A DNA stretch of 64,000 nucleotides from Atopsyche davidsoni. Lineage: Eukaryota > Arthropoda > Insecta > Trichoptera > Hydrobiosidae. The notes below the pieces were generated by a model, which saw only the letters and a list, made by a program, of their open reading frames with translations, ran no database searches and had not been told where the DNA came from. How positions within the stretch are numbered: position 1 is the first letter of the stretch; each line of letters opens with the position of its first letter. The DNA is taken from assembly GCA_022113835.1 (NCBI GenBank), contig JAILWY010000011.1, positions 6,816,501-6,880,500 on the forward strand. Reading direction: 5' to 3'. Position numbers and translations under genes: made by a program. Below are positions 48,520-61,400 of the stretch, piece after piece.

Positions 48520-48775
48520 GAAGGTTGGCGACCATATCACAGAGTCAGTGCTCATTGTTATCTAAGGAATGAATAGTGTAGTCCTCGGGTTTTATATTGA
48601 AAGGAAAAGTCTGCTTATTGCTGCTGCCCAATAGCATTATTATATAACCCTTTCTTTACAAAGCTTTGGTGTTTAGATCTGATACTCCTTACAATAGCAG
48701 AACCCCCCGAATCGGCAAAGTACTTCCAGAGCACATCCCTCCACAATAATTCCAAGTCCTTCATTTTAAATAGAA
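48520..48775 (-). repeat. Tailed-retroposon copy, inverted relative to 47585
   Basis: Its reverse complement reads GGAGGGATGTGCTCTGGAAG, AAGGAGTATCAGATCTAAAC, AATAATGCTATTGGGCAGCA and GATATGGTCGCCAACCTTCC. The last ~40 bp of tail are missing. Confidence 0.8.
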
Positions 48776-49759
48776 ATCTGTTTCGTAGATTTTTAATATT
48801 TCTTCCTGCTTTTGTGTGATATATTTTTCCTCACTCGATAGTAATTGCTGCGATTAAAGTTCAACGTTAGATGAATTAGAAACAATCTCAGATCGGCGAG
48901 GCTTGGTGATGAAATCCGTAATCCGCAAATCTTTATAGACCTCCTTATATTGAGTAAAGCGTTTATTATTTTCAACCCTAATTCTAAGTTCTTCAACTGC
49001 TTCAGACTTTTCAGACGTCATGATCATTTATCCCCTAAGCATGTTTTCGTAAACGTTAATACACAATAGAAAGACGGTCGCTTCAGAATATAAGCAAAAA
49101 AAATATAAGCGCCAGTGTTTCTATGAGAACGGAATTAAAAAATGACTGCAGATTTTTTTTGTTGAAAACCGTGTAATAGTGAAATCGTGTAAATCGGGTG
49201 ATAGGTGTATTAAATTAGCAAACAGTTAATTGGTCCTGCACTTGTATATATTTATAAAGCATTTGTGGTTGAATTGAATGCAATACACGGCTGCTGTAGT
49301 CTATGAGGTGTGAGTTTCTTTCAGTCATTTTGAATATAATATATACATTTTTCATATAATTTTAATTTCAGAGGTGCGTCCTGTAGTCATTATTTGCAAA
49401 TGTATTTTAACAAGTCTGATTCTTGATTTTAATTTAAGATAATTTAAACATATGTGGATTTATTCAAATGCGATATTAGGGTGTATAATACGAAAACTTT
49501 TATGGGATTCATATTTAAATGGCCAATCCGACCCACACGAGGTAATATTCTATTTCCGGAATTTTAACACTGGGAGACAATGGCACATCCGCTCTTTTAA
49601 ACCTTTTTTTTAATGATTTGCGTATCATAGTGATTTAAAATTTAATTGAATAACATAAATAATAAAAATAATTGACAGGATGTACGAATGGTGAGAACTC
49701 TTGATGATGGTAAAAGAGCGTAAGCCGTAAGGTATTTATTATAGGCGAATATGTGTTCA

Positions 49760-49805
49760 ACAAAATGGTGATCAACCCCCTCTGAGGAGAGGCAAAGTTT
49801 TTTGG
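49760..49805 (+). repeat. LINE/retroposon tail fragment
   Basis: AAATGGTGATCAACCCCCTC then TGAGGAGAGGCA. No body of the element is adjacent. Confidence 0.5.
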
Positions 49806-49874
49806 TGATTGAACTAAAGACAGTTTAAATTTTTAAATATTTCCCCATGGTTTTTTTGTTTAAATCATATATAA

Positions 49875-49985
49875 ATAAAGAGAGCCGGGGTGCAAGTTGG
49901 CCCAGGGTGGTTGGTGAGAGGTCACTTCCGCCGGCGCGGGGTCTGACCGCCGCACTACTTCCGGTAGCCGCAGGACCGCACCAGA
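49875..49985. other. GC-rich non-coding island
   Basis: Very GC-rich, two ACTTCCGSYRGC-like stretches (near 49925 and 49960). No frame of note. Confidence 0.35.
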
Positions 49986-50934
49986 AAATGGTAAATAAAT
50001 GCTAAATGCTGAAAAAAAAAAAATTAAGTCACATCTGTAAATTTACTAAATATTAATAAACGTATATTTTTTCACGACGGAGAAAATTCCCCATAAAAAT
50101 TATGCAGCAATGGTTATGGTCAAAGTTATCACTCTGATAAAGAGATACTGTAGTATTATTGAATACAATGGCTTAATTTATTCCCTGAAAATAAAATCGA
50201 TATTTTTCATCGTTTCACCTGTGTAACAACCATCAGAAAGCATGCAAAGCAGAGTCACTCTATTCTGCTTAAATTGACTCTTTTATGTAGGGCAATTTAT
50301 AATACTTACAGATTGTAAACAAAACTAATTGCTCAACCCTGAGCTAACGTGATAGTCAGTAAACAACTGTGTTAAAGCTTTTATTTCAGTTTTCCAATAA
50401 AAAATAATATGTTTGTGGTAGTACTTATTTTTTCTTAAATATAGAATTTATTGAATATGGACTTACGCAGACTATTTTTCTGGTTTTGATCAAACGCATT
50501 GCATGTTCTGTATAAAATGAAAATAAACGAAAAATATAATAGAAATCTTTCTCATTTTTTTTGTTGTAAAATTTATGGCCTAGCGTTTATAATAAAACAG
50601 CCAGGCTGTCCGGCCGCCCCTGCCCCTATAATCGGAAGCTGGTGATTTACCCCCGGGAGAGGGGTCGTATATAACGAACTGCAACCGCTTTGGTTCGGCA
50701 GGTATTCCTTTTATTGAAACACGTATGGTTGTACCATTACCAGTTAAGATAACAAGAGCAAGTACACTTTCAGTTCACGGTTCATAAAATATTTATTTAT
50801 ACTTAAAAAAATGTTTACTTGTTGAGTCTTGAAATTCACCTACATTTGTTATTTTATACTTGAAAAAATACAGTTTTCACTTAATAGTATAAAAGGTTTT
50901 TGGGTCCACTTAAGCCGCAGTATTATACTCGAAA

Positions 50935-51050
50935 ATTAGATTTGCGTATTGCTTGTACTCAATAGCATTATTATATAATCCTTTCCTCTAAAAAAATTGA
51001 GTCACTCAACTCATGTGAGGGATGCTCCTGAAGAATAATAAACCAAATAT
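50935..51050 (-). repeat. Tailed-retroposon fragment
   Basis: AATAGCATTATTATATAATC then CCTTTCCTCTAA and a GAGGGATGCTCCTGAAG-like end, matching the middle of the other copies in reverse. Confidence 0.55.
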
Positions 51051-54000
51051 AGTTGCAGTAGCCTTTGATCACTTGCCTTGCCTTACTATTCTATCTTACA
51101 ACCCTCGGACTTATCAGGGTAGACAGGTTAATAGACCCATTGTACAGGTTATACAATATGTGTTTTGATATCTCTCTCTGGTAGAATTTTTGTAAAGACA
51201 CATTTTCAAGAGCAAAAATGCTATTTAAAACTAATGGATAGTAAAATAAAAAATAATCTCTGTCATCACATATATTTCGGTTTATCTGAGTTTCAAATTG
51301 ATAAATGGCTTAGCACTTACTATGATTTCGTGTAATACCTAGCTTAAAAGCTGATAGCACATACTTTATTTTAAACGTTAAAGCGTAGATAAAAAATAAT
51401 TATATATATATACCTGTATTCTCTTCTTCTGTTGCCAAAAATGTTTTAAGAAGCCTTCCAAAAGTAAAAGCGCTTATAAACAAAAATAATCATAAAATTA
51501 TATTTAAATATGAATTCATGTACTGAATTTACGGAAGTAAAATATATGCAACAAATATTATAACTAAATATGGAGTATTACAAATTAAACGAGATTTTCG
51601 TGGGTAAAATATATATAAGGTTATATGCGGTATTCTCCAATCTTTGGATTCCGAAGATCTCTAGCGAGTTTTACTCAACTTAGTTTATCTGGCCCTCTCA
51701 CCCTAAATATATTTATTATTAGGGGATGTCAGTGCAGGGGATGGAGGAACTGGAACGGTACGAGATCTTCCATAATTAAAGGGAAGAATTTTGTGAACCC
51801 TTGGCAATAATTTTTTAAAATTAAATATTCAATATTTTTCACTGATTTTTATTCCCAAACGTAGAACACACGTAGAAGCACAGTAAATTAATTAACTCCA
51901 TAACAACAACATATGAAGCCCTTAGAAATTGAATTGAATAAACAAAAATTATCGTTATCTTCTAGCCATTTAACTGTTTACGTTTGTTGTAGTTATAATT
52001 ATACGCCCACACCAAGAGAGACTAGACAGGGTTCAATTCCCAAGTCAAGATCTTTTTTGCACGTATGCCTGATGAAGAGATATGGCGAAGAACATTGAAA
52101 AACGTTGACCCTGAGCTAATGGAGGTCATTTGTCTTTGGGCGCATGAAATAAAACAAATAAACGGAGGCAGAAAATTGACGAGATAAGGCTTTTATCCAG
52201 CACTCGATAACGCTGTTGATGACAGTTACTCACATAAATAATGATTTAAGGAAACTTTCATAGTCGTAATATCATTTTTAAATCTTTGAAAACACTATCG
52301 GAATTTCAATTTTAAGGGTTCATTTTTCAGGAGTGACTTGCGCGGCTTTTAATATAGAGGAGACCATTGAGGTTCACAAATCCAACATGCTTTACTTTTC
52401 GAGTATTATATTCATAATATATATTATAATTATATTCATATTATAAGAAGATTTTTACGTTATATTTTTATTTTCAATGGTGCAAGAAATATTCACATCT
52501 GCAGCTTCTTGAGTGATTTTGTAAAATCGACTTTTGAGATGTTACTCTTGTTTTAATGTCGTTTTTACTTTTGCTTAAAATACTTGAAATAAATAGCTTG
52601 CAGACTGGTTCTGTCACTGCTTTAAAAAAATAGCATTTTCATTAAAAAAATATGCCTTATATGCCGCTTGAATAAAAGTAAAAAATGATTTTTGTATGAA
52701 TGCAGTGTTGACTTTGAGTTTGGATGCTTAAACATCCAATGGCACAAATTCAAATAATTTTTATATTTCAATGAAAATGCATGCTCTGTTAAAGAAAATG
52801 GCGTCTTTTTCTGGTTTATTGTTGCAAATTTAACGGAAAAAGTTGAAACGGATCGTCTGCACCGCCGCTGATGGAGTTGCAGGGAAGACGCTCTCCCTGT
52901 CCGAGGAGGGATAAGTAATATTGTTTACGGGCCAATCCGGGCCCGCGGTGAGCAGGTGCGCCCAAGTGCGGCCCGCGGACAGAGTTATCAGCGGCCCGCG
53001 TGCCCACTGCTTTTATAGCCCTGTTATTAAAATCGGAAGGTACTTTCAGATACGGTGACCACTATTTTTTTTTTTAAATACTCAATAATTGACTCCACTT
53101 TCATTGCACACCAATTAATATGATTTTTTTAAACCCATCTACTCACTTTAATATTTATATTTTATTTATTTTAATATATGTATTTTATAACAAAACTCCA
53201 TCTACCTCAAATCGCACAAAAGTATACAGCTTCTCTATAATGGTTTTCATGTCTTTTTTATAAGTATAATATCCAGATAAAAATGAAATCATTTTACTCT
53301 ACATTTATTCAATCATTCATTCGTTACATTTCACTCATATAAATTTCAGTATTAAATTGCGATCATCCCTTCTCTTTATGCAAAAAAAAAAAACATTTTT
53401 TGTTATCAGTTGACAAACTGTATGCGTTGCAGACGACACGGGGACAAGAAAACAAAACGCCAAAAATATTACAGTCACTCATCATGGCATCCATCTTGCA
53501 AACATAAATGCGAAAAAAACGGCATTTACGTGATAAATTGCTGAAAATATGTCCTGAAAGAATAGGCTCCTGAAGGCGCGCCCCGGTCACGTAGTTTGCC
53601 ATTCGGGATAAATAAAGAGGCCGGCGGGGAGTCCCCATTATTATTTTCCCCACGTGTAAACTGATTGTCACTCGAACTGACGTGCGTCTAGACAATCATT
53701 ATTGACATCACAATGTTTTGGCTGACATTTTGTTTCACCCCAGAGTAAATAGATTACATCTCTCACATTCAAAAAGAAAATTTCAAAAGAGGCTTAATAT
53801 AAATTACTCCAGGGCTTGCCCTCGGAGTTTCGGTGGAAATTTCTTTTAAAAGGTTTTTTATCACCACTTTACAGGTGGGTCGTCAATAGAATTAATTGGT
53901 GCTTACACCACTTAACAATGTGATTATAATACTTGTTCATATTATAAAACCAATTAATGTTATTTTTTATGAGTGCATTAAAAAAATGATACTTATTTTT

Positions 54001-55439
54001 ATTCTCTATACTATACAAATATAAAGCTACTTTATTAGGTTTGAATATCCTTAATTTTAATTATTGCAAATTCGGTAATAATTATAAATAATAGTTTTAA
54101 TTTGTATATAAATCATGTCACCCTACGTCCCTTGTGTAAGACAAAACCAAATTTCCGAATAATTGTATAAAGGTGGAAGAAACTTCCGCATAATTATATC
54201 GAAGGCTTGAAACTTAAGAATTCCTTTTAAATTATCCCAAAATACTTCAGCAAAAGTAGGAACTTTTTATGACAAATCGTAATATTTTATTATTCTGTCT
54301 CCGAACCGAGGAATCGAGAATTTTCTATATAAAAAAAACAAAGTTAAATTATTCTAATGGACTAATTAAACTTGTGATTTTAATATTTCAAAAAAATAAA
54401 CAGTTAAAATCAATTGTATCAATACCATTTAGTCTTTTAAAATTTAAAAAAATTATATATTAAAATGTTGGCTGATATTTGGTTACGTTTGTATTAAGTA
54501 AATATTCGTTATAATAGGTTTAATTTTATTACTTAATACAGTGTTTTTTTTATTACTAATCCAATATTAGAATAAAATCTTTGTATCAGATAAAAAAAAA
54601 CTGATAAGTCAGGTTACATAATAAAGCAGATAATTATCGAATTTGCTTTTCAGAATATTTATAATTGACCGGTATTCAGTTTTTTTTTTTCAGTTTCAGT
54701 GGACACAAGAGTGCATTGAAATTCTATTTTACTTACGCAATCACCTGAAAAAAACTCTTGCCAATGTAGTTTTTGTATGAATAAGATTAATTATAAACAT
54801 GGAATTCGCGGCGCAGTCATGTTTGTTCAGGTGTTGTCGGTACACAAAATCAGGATGTCATTGTCTGTTTACTGTGCAGTAATTGCCAGTAATTAGGGGT
54901 GGCAAAGTGCACGTGAGGGTGGATTAATACATTTTCGATCAGTAGCTCAATTGAGAAAAAGCACCTTTCAAAGAAACACACATGTTGTGGAATAAAATGA
55001 ATTTTTTCTCCGTCGTACACCAAAATCTGCTTTCGCGAATGCAGATGTATTAAAACTATTTACATCCTTAAATACCTATAGTCAAAGGATGTACTTTATT
55101 TTAATATTAAAACTATTAAATAATAATTTAAGTGCTTCGTTTTATGTTTGACTAAATATTTTAACCAAACGATTTGCAATTTCATAATTTTTCAATACTC
55201 CAACATATTTAGTTTACTAAATATATTTTAAATTTTTTACGATCTGCGAAGACCTTAGATAAGAAAATTTCTGAAAAATTTATATAAAAAAAATAATATT
55301 GTGACAACCCTCGAAATTAAAGTTGAATAATTCTACCAACATATTATCGCATCAGTTGGTAAATTAAAAAAAACTTATTTTAGTTGTTTCTTTTTGTTAA
55401 ACACAGCACCACGTTGAAGTATTTTTTCAATTATTTATC
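51051..55439. other. Gene-free stretch upstream of the secreted-protein gene
   Basis: AT-rich with GC-rich islands at about 52850-53035 and 53400-53760, the first containing GGGCCCGCGG- and GCGGCCCGCG-type motifs. A B-box-like GGTTCAATTCC lies at 52030-52040, and CTGATGA followed by GAAA lies at 52069-52100 (a weak ribozyme-like resemblance only). No gene supported. A possible TATA-like TATATAAAA lies near 55280, about 160 bp before the next start codon. Confidence 0.4.
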
Positions 55440-58400
55440 ATGACAAACTCAGCCTTGTTGAAGACATTTTTAATAATAAAATTACTTATTTATTGTGTGC
55501 ATGATACCAAAGGTAAAAAAACCCACTATATTGTTTTACTAACTAGAAAGGAAAAGTCATTTAATTATACTGCTGTTTGAGAAAATATAATTAATTATTA
55601 TAACAATCAAAGATTTCGAAAAGAAAACTTCAGAATTACTTAGAACTATTAAAAATTATAACGTTATTTTTTAGGTGTTGTATTTTTTTAAACATTTTTA
55701 TAATATATAGAAAACGCTAAGAATATATATTAAAATACTAAATATTAGAGCAAATTCATCTTTTCTTTTAAATATAAATCACTATAGATGTTTTAATAAA
55801 ACGCGCTTGTCAGATATCTTCATAATAGCCACTTAAAACAAAAAAACTTTTCATACTAATAATGTATAAATTATTGATTTTTTTGCGATAAATATTTTAC
55901 ATGATCAATAAATTCCATATTTCTATTATATAATTTTATAATGAGCACACGGAATTTAATGCTAAATTTATTGATAAATTTTATTTCAGCTTTTTACCTT
56001 AACAAAAGTTCTTAGTAGAGATTTATTATAAAAGACTACTAATTGCCAATTAAAACAGGGAAAAATATTATAAATATTCTTATTTTTAAAAATATTTTAA
56101 TAAAATTCTACCAAATACTTTCTACCAAAAAAATAATTATATATTATTCACAAAATATTTCATACTGAGGTTTGGGTTAGGTTAGGTTTTTTTATATATA
56201 TAATCCTATTTTTTACAGTCTTAGTACAAGTCTTATTCTGTTTTTTTTATTTTTAGGTTATGTCGTACAGCATGGTTGTACCGAGAGTCGTGGGTATAGA
56301 TACCCAAACATGTGTGGACCAGTCTGTCCGCAGCAGTGTTCTCAAGGTTCTACTGATGATGAAGCACCTTGGTGGTGTAGTTTCATGTGCGTGAGCGGAT
56401 GTGCTTATAACATACTACCAGGCTATATACCGCCTGCATATGCACCACCAGCTAATATACCGCCAGCTTATGAGCCACCTGTAAATGTACCTCCAGTTGT
56501 ATCATCAACAAATATACCGCCAGTTCATGAGCTACCAGTAAATACACCTGCAGTTGTATCATCTCCAAATATACCATTAGCTAATAAACCATCAGTGAAT
56601 ACACCTTCAATTGTATTACCAACAAATGTTCCATCAGTAAATATACCGCCAGCTTATGAACCACCAGTAAATGTACCTCCAGCTGTATCATCAAAAATTA
56701 TACCGCAAGTTCATGAGCCACCAGTAAATACACCTGCAGTTGTATCATCTCCAAATATACCATTAGCTATTAAACCACCAGTGAATACACCTTCAATTGT
56801 ATTATCAACAAATGTTCCATCAGTAAATATACCGCCAGCTTATGAGCCACTATCAGTGGATATACTACCGGTTGTTGTATCATCAACAAATCTACTATCA
56901 GCAAATATACCACTGGCTGTTGATCCACCAATAAATATACCAACAGCATATGCACGACCGATGTATATACCGCCAACGTATATTCCTGAAATATGCAGTA
57001 CCTCGACGTAAGTTATGGGTGTTACACACAGCAAAGTGCAGTAGATATAAATAATATAGCATTATGAGAAAAAAATGAACAAATAAATTCGCTGTGTATC
57101 TTATTTCTCTACTTTACTACTATAACTAAAATATATACAAATACACTAAATTCGCTTTTATATAAAATATCAAAATAACTTGAATTTTTTTTTTAACCTG
57201 ATAATAAATATTGATTGCTTGCAGCATTAACCACTAAACTGCGTGGTAATATATTCAAAACCTTGTTAATATACCATTTTTATATATTAATGGAGTAATA
57301 AGTTTTGAGTCACAAGCATTTAATAATATATTTTTAGGTCGTTAGATGGGATTCCGATATCTAGTACTGTTCATCAGTTGCCGAAAAATGTGCCTTCATT
57401 CAGGTGAGAAACCTTTGTGTATGAAAAAAATACAATTTGTAATTAATATTTTTTATACATTTGTATTTTTAAATTATTTCATTTTATTATCTTTTTTGAT
57501 AAAAGTGTATTTTAAATATTTTTAGAGATGTAGAGCAGATGTCCATGATACCGTCTGCGTACTACCCCCAAGTGTTACCTGGAAATACCATCAGGTAAGT
57601 CCACGTATAGTATGAAGGTTCAATCCATTGGCAAATAAAAATTATTTTCCCAGACATGTTTTCCATTAAATAAGGCAAGTTTTTGAGAAAAAAACGCCTT
57701 GAGTTTTCAGTAGACTGTGTTTTTGAACTTATGATTTGTGAAAATATATATTTTTATAGAAATACAAAATATGTTTGGTCGAGAAAATGGCAAAAATGAA
57801 AGTAGTCGAATAAGTGAAATTATCTCAATGTACAAAATAAATTATATATTTAAAATATTTTAATTATTTTTTTACAAATAATTAGGCACTGCTACATTGA
57901 TGCAATTTCTAATTTAAATAAACATCGCAATGTTTTAAAAAAGTAAAAACTATGCAAACTAAACAAACACATCGGTCTTGTAATAACTTTGTATAAAAAC
58001 GTGATTATCTGATATCGATAAAGCGCGTAATTGATTTTAAAAAAATGTGTAATTGAATATTTAAGTTGTGAGTATGGCTTTTCGATTGATCCGCGAAAAT
58101 AATCTATTTTCGTCTTTTTCGCGTATCGAAATTTCCATAAGTAAATTGTTTCCGTGCTGTCCCGAGCTTTGGACGGTTTTTGGCCAATCAATCATCCCCT
58201 CGACGATACTGGAATTAAACCGAATCTAAATAAACCTCGCGTGTTGTCAGAGCCCAAGAGCCAGTGTATTGAATTATCATATAAATTATTGTACCGAAAT
58301 ACCTGTATTGAGTACCTGTTAATTGAAATATAAATACAGAAGACAAAGACGCGAAAAAAGGTGCATCCGGATTCGTGGAACTGCAGAAAGTGGACTGGAC

Positions 58401-61400
58401 TTAATTAAAGTAGATTTTAATATGTATAAAAAGCAGGTGTAATGAGTATAAGTTTCAAAGAAACTTGTCAAAATAATATTAATTAAGTTTATTGTTGTAT
58501 TTTATGTAATTAAGATACTTAAAATGCTATTAACTTGACAACTTAGTTTTTTATTCATTTGAAAAATTATCGTTGTCCCCAAAACCGTTTAACTGTTCTG
58601 AAACTCCTCCCAAAGAAATGAGTATTATTTTATATATTTATATAATATTTAAACTCTAATTGTTGCCTAGTGAAAAAATATAACAAAGGCGTTGAAAATT
58701 AATAGCTTTTGATATTCCATAAAACAACAATCTTTACATAAAAAGTGTTAAATGATTTTCGAAAACTAAATTTTGCTTTACACTCCCTGCGCTTTTATTT
58801 ATTATCAATAAATAATTTTAAAATATTGCCGCCGATGTAGAATAAAAAAATAAAAAAAACCGCTAGTGCAGAGTATCGACTATATTTTACGGTATATAGT
58901 AAAAGTATTAACAACACATCTGGATTCGTTGAGCAAAAACAGAGCAAAACCTGCTCCAGGTTTTATTACGCGAAGGCTTCGGGCTCTCGGCCAGGAGTAT
59001 GATTTATCGCTTCGTGATCATCCCTTAACTTCTCTCAACCCCCGGCGAGAACTTATATTGATTAAAAGTTTTATTTTGTGAATTAACTATTCTACTGCTT
59101 TTCCAACAAGACACATGAAAACACGAATATTAAGCGATCTATACTTTTTGACGAAATCGCATTTGTAAGTTATAGAGTTTGGCGTAACTGTGAAAGGAGA
59201 TTCTGATTAATTTTTATTTATTTATTCAGTACTTATTTTACAATTGAATTATTATATAATAATAAATCAATCAAACCAATAAATTTTATTTTATTTAGTT
59301 ACGTTTATTTGATGTTCAATAGCATTCTTCAAAACTTGTACTCATCTTAAATAAAACTATATAATTCGATGTACAGGCTTTAATCCATAAAATTAACCTT
59401 TTATTCATATAAAATACCTGCTCTATACATATTAAATAGCAGCTTAATACATGTTAAAATATACTAAATGGCATGAATGGAGATAACATTACTATTCCTT
59501 ATACATCGAAGTTCAGTCCACCTTCTGCAGCTCCACAATTCCAGATGCACCTTCCTCCTTGCTTTTCCACATCTTTAATTTATTTTCCGTATTTATCTTC
59601 ATCTATTATTTATTTTCGCTGTATATATATTTATATTTATAGATCTGCGTGCTTTAGTGATGCAAAGTTGCATAAAGCACTGGGTTTATTTACGAAGCCG
59701 TACAAATTCATTTCGACCGCTGTATTTGTTTCAGCAGTGGTGTGCTGAATTATTGTGTTACCATAAAAACATGGTTTTAATAAAAATATAATGTAAGAGC
59801 ATTTTTTTTTACTATGCAACAAGTCGCACAACAACTTGTTATTAACTAATTATTCAAATAAATGATTATTCATACCAAACGAAGAGATTATTAAAATTAT
59901 TAGTACGTACTAGTATCAAAGGCATAATAATTAAATTTCGCATATCATTAATCCATTAAAGACCGAACAGTCCATGTCTTTTTTTTAAAGTAAAAATAAT
60001 AAGATTTTCACCGAAAATTTAACTAGTTATAATTAATTAGTATTAATTGGTACCCCCGTTTCACGGGGCGCCTTTGTTTTGCCCTGCCGACGTAATCTAA
60101 GTCTAAAAGCTAGTAAATCAACTTTGGGGAATTTCGTCTTTGTTGAAAACTCACACGAATAAATACCTGCCACGTTTTGTATTGCCTGCTTCCTGTTATG
60201 TATCTTTTTATTCCAACTGGCTTGCGCTCCCGTTGATATATGAAGGAGATAAATTCACACGTATTGATTGCATAACCGGCATAACTTATACACGGTGTTT
60301 CAAAACAAATGGGTTCATCCTAAAACAGGGGCCTTCGTAAGATATTATTAAAAAAATATATACACATTTTAACTGTACAACGTGTTTGTGTGTATATATT
60401 TTTGGTACTATTCAAACAATTTTTAAATAAAAATTACCGTATATATTTTTAAAAAATACGTTGGTTACGATTTTATGTAAGAAGATGAAAAAAAAACACA
60501 ATAAATCGGAATTTTCGCGGAATGTTTAATTTTATGCGGCCGTGTTTAATTTCAGAGAAATCTGATAATTCTGCGTTTTTTTAATGGAATTATTTAAAGA
60601 ATACAGGAAACTGACTACGGCGGAGAGTCGTAAATCCGATGGGATTTTCAAGGTGACTGCCCGAATTCGGTGCAAAGAGTTACGCCAATACTATGCATGA
60701 GATAGAAGAGAATTATTAAGGGTCAAGCCCCGCAGATCCATAGTGAACTTCTATTAAAAATATACGGAAATATGCGAAGGCACTGTTCTTACGTGACAAA
60801 TGGTTTGCGGAATTTTTTTATACATTTGGTTTTGATATTTATAAATAAAAACCAGTGTGTTTTCATATAAACATACTTTTATATTTTTACGATGATTTTG
60901 CTCAATCTTCGTGAAATTGTGTATAAAACATTAGATTTATACACAATTTCACGGCGCATGAAAATATTCACCAAATGTAATATTGTCTCAGTTATTTTTT
61001 TATGGAGTTGAGGCCATTTAAGGCAGCTATAATGCAAAAAAACCGAGACAGCAGAAATGTGGCTTTATAGGATAATCTTTAAAACACCATGGATTGGTCG
61101 CGTCACAAATGAGAGTCTTGCACAGAATGCGCAAAGAAAGAAAACTGATGATAAAAATAAAGCGTTTGAGAGACAAAATCTCTATGATATAGTTTTTTTA
61201 TAATTTATTTATGTAAAATATGAAAAATAACTTTGACTTATCAAGCTTTACACACCAACAATAGCCCTTTGCTTGTGGTGTGGTTTTAATCTTATCATAT
61301 TTGCTATAGTAAAAACAACCCCTAAGAGATTAACGATGTTTTCATAACGAAAAAAAAACCTGTTTTCCACTCATGAAACAAAAATAAAAAAATACATTAT

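Noticed and set aside
52030..52105. B-box-like sequence followed by CTGATGA...GAAA
   Set aside because: No stem II between the two core parts could be drawn, so it is not called a ribozyme.
59473..59748. Pro-containing open frame (ITIPYTSKFSPPSAAPQF) inside the last intron of the secreted gene
   Set aside because: Tempting as a missing exon, but I found no acceptor/donor pair in phase 2 around it.
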